A stretch of 64,000 nt of DNA, taken from assembly GCA_008638375.1 (NCBI GenBank), contig CM018047.1:54935727-54999726 (forward strand), read 5' to 3'. This stretch comes from Nyssa sinensis (Eukaryota; Streptophyta; Magnoliopsida; Cornales; Nyssaceae). Below the pieces are notes generated by a model. It had not been told where the DNA came from. It saw only the letters and a list, made by a program, of their open reading frames with translations, and made no database searches. The position numbers and the translations under genes are program-made. Below, piece by piece: positions 1 to 11,394 of the stretch; within the stretch, counting starts at the first letter, position 1; each line of letters opens with the position of its first letter.

Positions 1-480
1 ATATATATTATATGGAATAAATTTTTACTTAATGTAAAAGTCAAGATTTTCAATCAATTTTTCTTGTATATTCCTTTATGCTGTCAAATTTGTACTTCTA
101 TAGATACCTGATACTTATTGATTCCACAATTTGATGCTTGTTCTATCTTGTAAAAATTATTGAGAATTTGATTGCTATATCTTGATCATGATTGCTTGTA
201 CACTTTGTATCATGCCTTGAAAGGCAAATTGATATGTTCTTACTACTGAGAAAATTGATATTCCACATATATGTACACTCTTCGTGAAATTATGATGATC
301 ATGATATATTATGAGTACCTGGAGTTGTACTCAATCACAACATCCATCTTATGCTATTACTTATAATTGAACAAAAGCGAGGAGCGAAGCCGCTTTACCG
401 AGTTTACGAGGTGAAGGAGCGCCCCGGATCGAAAAAAAAAAAGATTCCGAGCACGTCTGGTCAAAGTCTATCTTGTCTTT
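1..480 (+). repeat. LTR-like repeat remnant
   Basis: No coding potential is visible. The stretch about 100-360 resembles 50460-50680 by eye: both have a 'gatacctattgact'-like stretch, 'tcatgat', 'ctcttcgtgaaatta' or 'ctccttatgaaatta', and then 'gtactcagtcacatttcc' or the equivalent. That second region lies in a solo LTR, so this is probably the tail of an old member of the same LTR family. Its ends cannot be placed because the window starts here. Confidence 0.35.
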
Positions 481-676
481 ACCACGAGTCATTTTCCTTG
501 GCTAACAATAATTGAAGTTTTGCACATATCCGCGGGTTCTTCAATTTGCTTTCTCCCTCATAGAGGAAATAAGTAAGGTGGTATACTTTTTTTATCCGCT
601 TATTGGAACTCCTTCTAATGACCTATGCATTCTGTTATCATTTCTAGTTGGAGGATCCATTAATCCAATTTGAAGA

Positions 677-965
677 ATACAAGGCTTATAGAGGTCATTG
701 AAATGGACTAGACCTGGGGTCTGTGCATTAAATGGACCCACCTGAGGTCTGTACATTAAATTGGACCAAGCCTATAGCACTTGTAATGGATACAAGGCTT
801 ATAGGGGTCATTGAAATGGACCAGACCTGAGGTCTATACATTAAATGGACCAGACTTGGGGGTCTGTGCATTGAATTGGACCAAGCCTATAGCATTTGTA
901 ATGGATACAAGGCTTATAAGGGTTATTGAAATGGAGCAGACTTGGGGTCTGTGCATTATATTGGA
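677..965 (+). repeat. 113-115 bp tandem repeat, about 2.5 copies
   Basis: Units begin with 'atacaaggcttata' at 677, 790 and 905. The third copy is cut off near 965. Each unit contains two shorter sub-units of the form 'ggaccagacctgaggtctgt', so the array is a repeat of repeats. It lies just beyond the 3' end of the gypsy pol remnant, where a 3' LTR would be expected, but it has no similarity to the LTR at 5878-6431. It does not look protein-coding. Confidence 0.8.
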
Positions 966-989
966 AGCGCTTAAAAAGAAAAAGAAAGA

Positions 990-1668
990 TTTTATTAATA
1001 GTACTTTCGTAAGTGCTCAACATTCCAGGGCCCAGGCACAGGTTTCTCAGTTACATCCTCTAACCAATAGGTTGTGGGCCTGATGACCTTGGTAACCTTG
1101 TAGGGCCCCTCCCAATTAGGGGAGAGCTTTCCCATAGTGGGAGCTTTGGTGTTTGGGAATACCTTTCTCAAGACGAGATCCCCGAGCTGGAAATTGACGG
1201 GCTTAACCCTTGACTGAAGTTGTTGGTCATTCTGCGCTGGTATGCTTTAGTCTTGATCTTGGCCAGCTCTAGTTTTTCTTCGAGCAGATCAAGATTTTCT
1301 ACAAGCTGATGGTCGTTGGTTTCTTGGTCAAAGGCATCCGACCTTAGGGTTGGCATGCTGATCTCGACAGGAATGACCGTCTTAATACCATATGCAAGTG
1401 AGAACGGTGTTTCTATGGTCGGTGTTCTTCTGGTGGTTCGGTAGGCCTAGAGCACTTTCGGGAGCTCTTCAACCCACTTCTTTTTGGCCTGTTCCAATAT
1501 TTTCTTAATGGCATCAAGAATTATGCGGTTGGTAACCTCTGCTTGCCCATTAGCTTGAGGATGCCCTGGTGAGGAGAAGTGGTGGCTGATGTGCAGGTCT
1601 TCACAAAACTTCCAGAACACCTTTCCGGCAAACTGCGTACCATTGTCGGAGATGATGACGCGGGGGAT
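990..1668 (-). pseudogene. Retrotransposon integrase, C-terminal half
   Basis: The minus strand encodes 'IISDNGTQFAGK' and 'SSPGHPQANGQAEVTNRII', the last part of an rve-type integrase core with its D...E region. It continues with 'AYRTTRRTPTIETPFSLAYG' and ends with the GPF/Y-like 'KLSPNWEGPYKVTKVIRPTT'. Stops interrupt it, for example between 'LPKVL' and 'AYRTT'. The zinc finger and the first catalytic Asp are missing because a deletion joins this segment directly to the upstream RNase H at about 1668. It would have inserted retrotransposon cDNA into the genome. Confidence 0.88.
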
Positions 1669-3180
1669 TCCTGGGATTCAGAGCTTCATACTCGGCCTTG
1701 TTGTTTGAAGCTCTGAATCCCAGGGTAACTGCCTTTTCGATTATAATTCCATCTGGGCACTGGAGCACGATGCCCACTCCTGAACCTCTGTTGGTAGATG
1801 ATCCGTCAGTGTAAATTTTCCATATTGTAGTATCCACGTTGATTTGAGTTTTGTCATGCAGTGCTGGAGTGAGTTCTGGCAAAAAGTCCACCAATACCTA
1901 CCCTTTAATAGAGGTTTGTGGAACGTAGGATATGTCGAATTCCCCCAGCTCCACAGATCACTTGACTAATCGTCCCGAGACCTCAGACTTGTGCAGAATT
2001 GACTTCAGAGGGTAAGATGTAGGGACTTCAATGGGATGTGCCTGAAAGTAGGGTCTGAGCTTTCGAGTGGACATCACTAGGGCAAAGGCCAACTTCTCAA
2101 CTTCAGAATATCTCTTCTCGGTATCCAGAAGTGCTTTGCTGACGTAAAAGACCAGTCTCTAAATCCCTTTTTCTTTTCTAACTAGTGTCGAGCTGACAGC
2201 ATTTTCTGATATAGCAAGATACAGAAGTAGCATTTCCCCTTGTATTGATTCGGAAAGGAGCTCGAGAGAGGCCATATATTGCTTTAACTCTTGGAAGGCC
2301 TTTTCTCACTCAGGGGTCCATTCGAGGGCCTTATTTTCCCTTAGGGCTCTGAAAAAGGGAGGCACCAGTTTGTAGATCTGAAGATGAATTAGTATAGAGC
2401 TACTATCCCTCCATTTAGGCCCTGGATGCCTTTTTTGGTCTTAGGTGACTCTAGCTCGATCAAAGCTTTAATTTGTGAGGGGTCTGCCTCAATTCCCCTC
2501 TGAGAGACTAGGAAACCCAAGAACTTCCCTTTAGTGATTTCGAAAATACACTTTGAGGGATTCAACTTCTTCTTGTGTTGCTTCAGTATGCTAAATGTTT
2601 GACTCAAGTGCTGGATATGGTCATTCTTCTTTAGGCTCTTGACCAACATGTCATCTATGTACACCTCTATTGTGCTGCCAATCAAGGAGTCAAACATTTT
2701 GTTCACCAGCCACTAGTACGTGGCACTAGCACTTTTCAGTCCAAACGCCATCACTGTATAACAATAGAGACCTCGTTTGAATATTAAAGCTTTCTTTTCC
2801 TAGTTTGGAGGGTACATCTGAATCTGGTTGTACCCTGAGTATACGTCCATGAAGCTCATGAGCTCATGTCCTACGGTTGTATCGACCAACTGATTAATCC
2901 TCGGAAGAGGAAAGTTGTCTTTAGGAAAGGCTTTGTTGAGGTTTGTGTAGTCAATGCAAACCCACCATTTACCATTCTTCTTCTTAGCAAGGACTGTATT
3001 TACGAGCCACTCCAGGTAGAATACCTCCTTTATCATTTTGGCGTCTAGCAGCCTCTGGACCTCTTCGTTGACGATCTTATGGCATTCTGCGGTGAAGGTC
3101 CTCCTCATCTGTCTCACTAGAGGGTAATTTGGGTCAATCATCAGCTTGTGAGAAATGAAGTTAGGGTCTATCCCTTCCAC
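1669..3180 (-). pseudogene. Retrotransposon reverse transcriptase and two RNase H domains
   Basis: The RT starts with 'FTAECHKIVNEEVQRLLDA' and has 'CIDYTNLNKAFPKDNFPLPR', 'MDVYSGYNQI' and the catalytic 'YIDDM' (near 2650). It continues with 'GFLVSQRGIEADPSQIKAL' and a Ty3-type RNase H ('LVFYVSKALLDTEKRYSEVE' near 2100). A second RNase H-like domain follows ('IYTDGSSTNRGSGVGIVLQ', 'ASNNKAEYEAL', 1690-1830). Stops occur near 2310, 2160 and 1960. The second domain is cut after 'EYEAL' by the junction described at 1670-1724. The enzyme would have copied the element's RNA to DNA. Confidence 0.9.
1670..1724. repeat. 18-bp perfect inverted repeat at a deletion junction
   Basis: The arms are 1670-1687 and 1707-1724, perfectly complementary, with a 19-nt loop. 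The junction between RNase H and integrase falls inside the right arm. Nine bases there fit neither domain but complete the palindrome. This looks like fill-in DNA copied from the nearby strand during repair. Confidence 0.85.
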
Positions 3181-3450
3181 ATCCTTAGTTTTCCACGCAA
3201 AGACTAGAAGATTGTCTTTTAAGAATTTGACAATCTATTTTTGTTTAGAGGGGGACAGATCTGAGTTGATTTGTAAATAGCGCTCTCCCCCTTCAGAACT
3301 CACCAACACCTGGATAGGTTCTTGCATTGGTTTGGCTATGTTGTCCCGTCCTCTAGGGCTTAATGGCTCATCAATTTCGGAAGGGCACTCTTCGGTCTCA
3401 TGAAGTTCAGAAGGTGCAAGACTTCCCTCCTCACGAGGAAGCTGTGATTT

Positions 3451-3860
3451 CTATTTGAGGGCTTTTTCCTTCAGCGTGAGAGCATGGCACTCCCAGGCAG
3501 ACTGACAGCCCCTGATGGTGTAGACCTTGTCGCTCTGAACATACTTTAGGCACTGATGGAGGGTCGAGGTGACCGCTCCCATCTGATGGAGCCATGGTCT
3601 TCCGATGATGATGTTGTAGGGGGACTTGGAGTCCAGGACCATGTATTCAGAAATCAACGTCTTTTGAGCGTCCCCCTCTCCCATTATAGTCGGGAGGTCT
3701 ATCTTGCCCAGCGGAGTGCTAAAGTTTCCATCGAATCCTGCCATTACAGCGGTGGTGGCCTTGATGTCATTGGTGCTGAGCTTCATATGCTGAAAGGGTT
3801 CATAGAATAGCACGTTGGTGGAATTTTCTGTGTCCACCAAAACCCTTCTAATCTCAAAAT
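3451..3860 (-). pseudogene. Retrotransposon aspartic protease
   Basis: The reading frame encodes 'VLVDTENSTNVLFYEPFQHM', followed by 'NIIIGRPWLHQMGAVTSTLH', both typical of the retroviral-type protease of this plant gypsy group. The usual D-[TSN]-G-S-S active site is altered to D-T-E-N-S, which removes the conserved Gly, so catalysis is unlikely even apart from other damage. About 270 bp of poorly defined pol linker separate it from the RT. Confidence 0.82.
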
Positions 3861-5853
3861 TTGCAATCTTGAGTGAGATGACGAGGGTGTCACTATGGGG
3901 GCAGTGTACCCCAACGAGATCCAGTTCTGAGAATTAGATTTGTAGTGCAGGCTTTAGCCTTTTCTCAATGGTGGAGATCTAAAGGTTGTTGGGTTCTGCC
4001 CTTACCTCCCGAGCATAACGCTTCCTGGCTCAGTTGGATATCCTTGTTATTGCGTTATCGGCATGGAGGACGAAGATGACTTGATTATTCTGGCGCGACT
4101 GTTCATTTCGAGCCTCCTTCTGTTTAGGCCTCTACTCTAGTCTTCTTTGTTGTGGCCTATCATTATGGTGGTTTTGCCTCCCGTCTTGTCAAATGAACTC
4201 CTACAATTTCCCTTTTCTAATAAGTTGTTTAATCTCAAGTTTGAGAGCGCTGTATTCATCGGTGGTGTGCCCATGGTCTTTGTGGAAGTCGCAGTATTTG
4301 CTCTGATCCCTGGAGTTGGGACTGCTCTTTAATGGTTCTGGCCACCTCAGGTTCTCACGTGTCTGTATCTTTTGGAGTATGTGAGTAAGGGAGGCATTCA
4401 GAGGTGTGAATGTTCCATACCTTCCAGAGTTGGGGTTGTTCTGAGATCTGGGTGCCGCCCTCTTGTTAGGACTTCTAACCCTCTTCTTGGTTGCACTAGA
4501 ATCTCTCTTCTAGGTATGGTCGTCCTTCTGAGCTTGCTCTTTGGCAATTCGGAAAGACATCTTCTTATCCTCTAGGTTTATGTGCTTTCGTGCCGGCTCC
4601 ATAAGTGAACCATGTCAGTAGGGGGATTCTTTGTCAAGGAGTCTTGAAAGCATCCAGGGCCCAGGCTAAAGGTAAGGGCTGCCACTAAGAAGCTCAGACT
4701 GTAGTCTGTTACCTCTGTGAGGTTGGTATTGAAGCGAGCAATGTATTCCCGAAGTGATTCCCCCTTGGATTGCTTTATGGTTAGAAGGAATTCTAGACCC
4801 TTCCTTAACTTTCTGTTGGTCAGGAACCACTCAAGGAACCGTTTGCTGAGTTCATAAAAGTTGATGATCGACTCCTAAAGAAGGTTGTGGAACGACTTCA
4901 AAGTGATACCCTTGAGGCTCATCACGAAAGTACGATACGTGAAGGCATCGGTAGCCCCATGTAGGGCCATCATATGCTAATAGTGGGAGAGATGGTCCTC
5001 GGGATCCTCAGACCCATCACATAGGGTGGACTTTAGGACAATAAATTTATTGGGCCGCTCTTCCGCCATTATGTCAAAAGTGAACGGAGTGGCGAACCTT
5101 CCGAGCAGTTTTGCTAGTTCATCTTGCTCTGGAGGGATGTGGGTCCTTTTGGTGAAGATGGTTTGCTCCGTAGAGTCTGCTACTCCCTCTACCCTTTGTG
5201 GAACTCTGGGCAGAAATGGCTATTGTTGCCCTTGCCTTGCAGCCTCAGTCCCAATATTTAGAGGATGATTTTACCCAGTAGCAGCAGGGGGATGTTGCCT
5301 TCCTTGAACTGGGGGAGCTGATGCCGGTGGAGGTTGAAACTTAAGCGGTGCCAGATTGGCCCCCGAAGTTACCAGAGTCGGAATTCTTGTCCTGCTTTGG
5401 AAATAGATAGTGGGATAAAAAGCAGGCATCCTTTTCCCTATTGCGGCTGATGGTTGGGGTCACCCCTTATGTGAGTGGTACCGTGAGGGTGTATCGACTG
5501 CACGTTGGGGGTCTCCACATTAGGAGGTCCTCCGCCCGTGGTGGTGGCAAGAGGTCGAACCCCTTCATTAGTTGTGCTCGCAAGAGGATGAGTGGGATTG
5601 CTTTGCTGGTTTTGGGCCATGGAGGCCAAGGCCTAGAACATGGCAAGGAGCTGCTCTTGCATCAGATCGGACTGTCGTTAGATCCGATTGAGTTGTCACT
5701 GTATGTGATCGGGGGTTTGCCCCAGTCCTCTTCTTGTAGAAGGCTGGCTTTGGGGGTTTTGAGAACCTTTCCTAGGACTAAGATTGGGAGCCATAGTTTC
5801 TCACAGATAGAGGGGCTGTTTTTGACAGAGAATTTAGTAGGAACGATTGTCAT
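3861..5853 (-). pseudogene. Retrotransposon gag polyprotein
   Basis: The proposed start is the ATG at 5853, 22 bases past the LTR end, giving 'MTIVPTKFSVKNSPSICEKL'. The frame then shifts several times. Further on are the gag core motifs ('PFTFDIMAEERPNKFIVLK', 'YDGS-like CDGSEDPEDHLSHY', 'LKSFHNLL', 'SKRFLEWF', 'KQSKGESLREYIARFN'). Last comes a zinc-knuckle-like 'CDFHKDHGHTTDEY', where the final Cys is Tyr. Gag would package the element RNA. At least six stops or frameshifts make it non-functional. Confidence 0.85.
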
Positions 5854-5855
5854 TT

Positions 5856-5873
5856 CCCACAGACGGCGCCAAA
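5856..5873 (-). other. Primer-binding region of the gypsy element
   Basis: Minus-strand 'TTGGCGCCGTCTGTGGGA' directly follows the LTR end. This string is a hallmark next to the 5' LTR in many plant gypsy elements. It fixes the LTR boundary and the direction of the element. I cannot name the primer tRNA with confidence. Confidence 0.6.
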
Positions 5874-5877
5874 CTGA

Positions 5878-6431
5878 TGTTGCACTTTCTGATCAGTGGG
5901 GCTTCCACTCTTCGTCGCCTGTTAAGAACTCAGAAAGATAGATCAGAGGCCTATCGGGTTGGCTCCGGTGGTAGCCGCTCCAATGATAAAGTTAGTAAAA
6001 AATAGAAGAAAGACTGAGCTTGAAAGAAAATAATTGAATGTGTTTGAAAAGTGTACTTTAGGGTTGCATTTATAGGCTACTTGTCTCCTAAGTTGATTAG
6101 GATTTGGAGTCGTAAAGTTCAGGATCCGAAGATATCTGAAGATGGCAGTTTTCATATTGAACTCTAATCTCCATAAAAAGAGGAATCGGAATATATCCGA
6201 TAATGGTAGTTTCTATGTCGCATTCCGTTTCCTCATTTTGAGGTCGGTAAGGCGTGCAAGGCAGTAATCAGCTCAGTACATCTTTAGACGCATACTTTGA
6301 GCTCATTGCTCAGTAGGGAAGGTCTGTGCCCTTCTGATCTTGGAGCACCTGTCAGATTTGAATAACTTTGTCACTTCATGACCTGCACATAAAATAGCTC
6401 AGACACGTGTCAAGTTTGGGTTGGGCTGTCA
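5878..6431 (-). mobile_element. 5' LTR of the gypsy remnant
   Basis: On the plus strand the LTR begins TGTTGCACTTTC at 5878, next to the primer-binding region. The right end is placed at 'gggctgtca' (6431) because it gives a TG...CA element, but this end is a guess as no second LTR is present. It holds a TATA box on the minus strand near 6070. Confidence 0.55.
6066..6078 (-). promoter_or_regulatory. TATA box in the gypsy LTR
   Basis: Minus strand 'CCTATAAATGC' inside the LTR, about 190 bases before the LTR end, is where transcription of the element would start. The downstream gag start fits this position. Confidence 0.5.
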
Positions 6432-6946
6432 TTTTATGGTATATCACTTAGGAAGAATTTTGCCTCGGAAAGTTAATCATTACATTTGATGTCATAATTA
6501 TTTGTAAAAAAACATTTATCCAAACATCGAATCAATCCCAAAAAATTGAAATAATGTTTTGTTTAGTTGAGTTTATCAATTCAAATATCAAATTGTTTTA
6601 CAAAAAAAACATTTCATACAAACCTATTTCTCACAAAATCACATATCTAATTGTTATAACAAAACCAAATGGATGCTTAGTTCTAAAAACATGTGGCTGC
6701 CCACAGGGAGGTCACGTTTTTATGAGCACAGGATGGGGGATTAGTAATATTAGATAAGAAGTAAGTTGGTGTATCCAAAATGAGAAAATTTATCCTTTTT
6801 TTTTGCGCATAAATTTGGTTTGAATGTATCACCCCACACATAGTTTAGGATTCCTCCTTCCCTTCTTATGTTAACAAAAAAGGAAAAAAATAGGCCGGGT
6901 TAATAAAAAAAAATGTTTTAAGGATTTTTGAAAAATAAATACAAAT
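6432..6946. other. AT-rich spacer, no feature seen
   Basis: Only A- and T-rich DNA with short open frames that show no codon structure or known motif. Nothing else supported. Confidence 0.6.
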
Positions 6947-6954
6947 CTTGATAC

Positions 6955-7808
6955 TAGGCCTGGTAAAATGAACAGGTTAGACGGGTTTAGACAGGTTAAA
7001 AATGGGTCATGTCAAAACAGGTTAAACTCATATTTGACCCGTAATTAAACGGGTCAAATACGAGTCAGGTCAACCCGAATTCAACCTGTTATTTTTTTTC
7101 TTCGCCCTATAAAAGAAACATTATTTCTAAATAATCACAATAGTTGTTTTACTTTGGATTTCTTGAAAACCCAACAAAACACCATAACTAAAAGAAAATC
7201 AAGAATACAATTAAAAAATTAGTGGGAACTATTCAATGGTGGTGAAGAGATCACCTCTTTTACCTGGAAGAACCAAAGTCTTCCGCACAGGAATAATGAC
7301 ATCAATAATAGTAGTCTTTCTTGGATATCTTCTAATGTGAATCATGGTGCCAACTATTGTTTATGGAGAAAAATGGTATCAAAAACTCCTAGCAAAGACT
7401 AATTCAACTTATTTTGGATCACAAAGTTCTGATTTGTGTTTTGTTTATATATATGGTGATGTTGTATTATATTTTCTAAATATTAATTTTGTTTTATAAT
7501 CTATGATACATGTTTTACTATTTTGTTCTTTCCTAAATAGAGATATATATATTTATATTCTTATACATTTTTATTTTTTTTCCAAATGGAGATATATATA
7601 TATATATATTATATATAATACTATTTTATTCTTTCCCACTATCAACCTATCAAATACTTATATTCAACTTGTATTAATTCGCTAAATTGACGAGTTCTTT
7701 ATTACCTAACTCGCTTATGACCATTTAAATAAATGAGTTACTCATATCCGTTAATTAGTGGGTGGGTTACGACGAGTTGACGTATTTGGGTAACATTTGC
7801 CGCCTCTA
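6955..7808. mobile_element. hAT-type non-autonomous element with 8-bp TSD
   Basis: The ends are TAGGCCTGGTAAAATG and, inverted, TAGAGGCGGCAAATGT. They are imperfect terminal inverted repeats of the plant hAT type. They are flanked by a perfect 8-bp duplication CTTGATAC (6947-6954 and 7809-7816). The subterminal parts are rich in GGGT and ACCC words ('gacccgtaattaaacgggtc', 'gggtgggttacgacgag'). The 854-bp element contains no transposase, so it must have been moved in trans. Confidence 0.9.
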
Positions 7809-7816
7809 CTTGATAC

Positions 7817-9111
7817 CATCAAAAGGTACTTACTAAATATTATAGGATTAATTATATTTCTCATCTGGTTTCTGACAATTGCATATACCTTCCTTATAGT
7901 TTCTAAACTTATATTTTTCTCCTTCTACTTTGAGTTATAATTATAGATTTTTCCTTACCGTAGTTATCGTTATTGACAGAAATGGAATTATTGATGGAAG
8001 CCACAATTTTTTCTTAAATACCCAAATTTTCCTTAGAAATAATATAAGGACTATTTTATCCCCACGTAATAATGTTAAATTACAAAACTAACTTTCCAAC
8101 AATATAAACCTATATAATTCAAATTAATGAATAATTAAAAATATATAAATATAAATTCAAACTGTAGAATAAAAAATTGATGAACAATTTTTTTTTTCTA
8201 AAATCCCTAAAACATTTCTAATTGAAGAATTGACACTCTTAAGTTTATTGGTTAATCCAACAATTGCGAATCATAAAAAGCCATCAACAAAATTGTTATG
8301 AATAAAAAATTAACACATTCTATATAGGGTTAAATAATTTTGATGAGCCAAAAAACGTGTTACCCTCTTTTCATTCTCTTTTTGATTAAACCCATTTCTT
8401 AATCTCTCACCCTGCTAACATACTCATGAATTAACAACTCTGCTGCAATGAATAAACCATAGAATCAAATCCATCAAAATTCTTTGACCATTCTGAAATT
8501 CATAAAATAATACATGTTAGAGAATAAATAATAAAATTACACTTTTTCTATCGACTTAAATTTTTAGATGAGTTAATAAATTTAACATGATAGTACAACA
8601 GACAAAATATTCTATGTTCAAATTTCATCGTTATCTTAATAATATGAATTGACATGTGTACATTCAGATTAATTATATGTGAAAAAGTATGTTAAAAAAT
8701 ATAATAATAAAATTACATTGTTTCTAACAGCTAAAGTTTTTAAAATAATTGAACATGTTAAAAAATATAACAATAAAATTATAATTTCTTTAATAACTTA
8801 AACTTTTAAAAAAGTTGTAAACACTCAAAAACCATGATATAAAAGAGAGGACAAACCCATTTAAAAGTGCGAAAAACCAAAACACATTTGCATTGTGTTG
8901 TATTTTGACCCTGGATTATGCTATAATTATGGAATTTATTTCCTTAAAATATTGACTCTTTGCAACTCTCTTTCCCTTACAAATCTCTCTTTAAAATTAT
9001 ATATCTGGTGACCCCATCCACAATCTCAAAATAATTTTAATTTCACAAAGCTCTATAAAACAGAGCAGTTAGATTGCACTCCAATTCCACAGAACATGAA
9101 TTTTTACATAC

Positions 9112-9146
<35 letters not shown>

Positions 9147-10636
9147 GAGAGCATTTTTCTCACTTTGATGAAAGAGCGAACATGTCAGTAATTGTTACAC
9201 TGAACTTTCATCCATGCATTTGTATGTTGCAATTTATCCAATAATGTTTTTGAAGCTTGTAACCCATCAAATCTTTTAACATTTAATTGTGTTTACTGTC
9301 AAAAATCCTAAAATGCAAAACCCATATACATACAAACTTGGATACAGCCTCTGTGCGCAGCCATTAGATGGTGGAATGATTCCAATGAAAGACCAGTGGT
9401 AGATCCATGAAATGGTGGAGACTAGAGAAACAGGGAACAACGGAGGCGGCGGGGCAAGGTCCACGACGGTCTCTAAGGGTGTGTGTGAAGCTCTCTTTAA
9501 TGGTGGTTTGATTATAGTGTGATGGTGACATGTGAGTGTGTTGATTTCGATTTTAATTTGGCCAAATGAGTGTTCTTACAAAGAGAGGACAGGAATCAAG
9601 AATGTTATAAATGGAGATTGAGATGAATTGTTATAGAGAGAGACGGGGGGGAGAGCAGTTATAGAGAAAAAGTTACGGGAGCAAAGTTGTTAGAGAGAGA
9701 GAATGAGAGTGCACATGGCAGAGAGAGATAAAGAAGAGATAAATTGATTTTGTTTTTATTAAAAAAAATGTTATTAAACTAGGTTGGTAAATTTGTAAAT
9801 TAATAAGTTCTGTTGTCGCCGTTACGGGATAAATTTAACAAGAAAGACAATATAATTTTAAAAATTATAATTTTTTTTTTTTACAATTATAAAAAATTAT
9901 AGGAAAAATAAGTATAATTAATTCAATATTATAAGATTCAAAATTAGTTCATAATTCATTTGTACTTTTATATAATATTTATTGTGAAAAGTAATTACCA
10001 ATAACAATGTAACATGGTAGCTTAGGTGGTTTCAAATTATTTTTTTATAACTTAGTATCTGACTCTTTAGACCGACTAGTTCGAAAAACTAATCTCACTG
10101 TTTACTAGTGGAAAGCCCGATCAAAGCCATGCAATGCCTCGTGGGAGTGGCCACAAGAGAAAGTAACATTCATTAGATTTTGATTTGGCGACTTCGGAGG
10201 GGCAAGCCCCTCAACTGCTGCCTATCACCCACTGGATTTAAGTTTTACCACATGAACTTTTGTTTTATAATATTCATTTTATGAATTATTTTATTTAGTA
10301 AAGAAAATATAGAATAATAAGGATATGGATTGTCATGACTTACCCGGGTTCCAAAACTCAAGTGTGACAATATCTATCCAGATGAATTAACTAATTTTAA
10401 ATGATTTGCTTAGTAAATGACGTTACTCTTCCAAGAGTAGTGTATTGTAAATAACCAAAAAGATTTTAATTGAAATTGAATTAATACAAGAAAACTGTTC
10501 AAGAGTTTAAGTGGAGGTCCGATCGTCCGGTAGCTCAAATGGTTGTCCGTTGGACTTTTGGCAGTCATCCGATTTATGGTTCCTTTTTCTAATTTGTCCA
10601 ATTCAACAATTTAGTTCAGTAGCTATGCTCAAGTGG
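7817..10636. other. AT-rich intergenic DNA with a possible TIR pair
   Basis: No gene is seen. The segments around 7845-7990 and 9790-9945 read as rough inverted copies ('aggattaattatatttctc' against inverted 'gaattaattatacttattt'), suggesting a decayed ~2.1-kb DNA element. 8510-8820 holds loose repeats of 'aataataaaattaca'. A (TG)n tract lies at 9119-9146. Short open frames here have no recognisable product. Confidence 0.4.
9119..9146. repeat. (TG)n microsatellite
   Basis: Fourteen uninterrupted TG units. Confidence 0.95.
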
Positions 10637-11088
10637 TCGTGTGTTAGACCCCTTATAACTTGACATGGCGGCATGGGGCATGGGGAGGCATGTCCTGCCT
10701 TGGTGGCATTGGCATGGGCATGGGGAAGGCATGCTATGCCTTAGAATAACATTCGAGACTTAGAATGTTATTCGGGTGGAAAGGCATTCGGGACTTGGAA
10801 TCTTATTCATGAGTGGAATGGCATTCAAGTGTGGGAAGGACATTCCAAGGTTGGATTTGCCTTAAGGGATTTTCTGACTTAGGCACAGTTGGACGCACGA
10901 CTTGGGCAACGAAGTGTTAAGGCAATGCCTTCGGTGAGCAGTTTGGTGCATGGGTTGCCTTTTGGCAAGGCAAATGCACACGGGTGGAAGAACTGGTTCT
11001 GCAAAGGGTTGTGTTTACTCCAGTCAGGTTGGAAAATCTTCATAAGACATATATAGGGGGGCAGTACCCCCTTGAAGCGCCCACAGGC

Positions 11089-11215
11089 GGGGTGCCCATG
11101 CGGCAGGCCCATGCGCGTGCCCACGCGGCATGCCCATGCGCATGCCCATGCGCGTGCCCATGCGGTGTGCCTATGCGGCATGCCCACGCGGGGTGCCCAT
11201 GCGGCGTGCGGCTTG
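11089..11215 (+). repeat. GC-rich minisatellite 'tgcccatgcg'
   Basis: Variants of a 10-12 bp word 'catgcccatgcg/cacgcggcatgc' are repeated about ten times. They are in the U3 part of the solo LTR. GC content is far above that of the surroundings. Confidence 0.8.
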
Positions 11216-11394
11216 AGGCCTTGGCACCTTCGGGGCAAGGCGGGGTGCTATTGAAAGCTGGTGGTCCGAGCACCATCACCAAGAGTGGCGGCACATGGTG
11301 GCAATGTTCGGCAAACAAGTCCGAACCATGAGTAGGCATGGTTCGGCAATGATGGCTACACGCGGAAGCATCAGTGGGACCGAGTGCGGCGCTG

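Larger units (their letters stand above)
990..6431 (-). mobile_element. Ty3/gypsy retrotransposon remnant, 3' LTR missing
   Basis: Read on the minus strand, the order is LTR (5878-about 6431), primer-binding region, gag, aspartic protease, reverse transcriptase, RNase H, a second RNase H, and integrase ending near 990. A second RNase H-like domain between RNase H and integrase is typical of the Tat/Ogre side of plant Ty3/gypsy elements; the lineage is an inference. Many stops and frameshifts show the copy is dead. No copy of the LTR is found on the left, so the 3' end was lost or replaced. No target-site duplication can be checked for that reason. Confidence 0.9.

Noticed and set aside
10520..10600. 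tRNA-like word 'ccggtagctcaaatggttgtccg' with a possible B-box further on
   Set aside because: The A-box resemblance is there, but the stems do not close and no acceptor pairing is found. At most a SINE relic.
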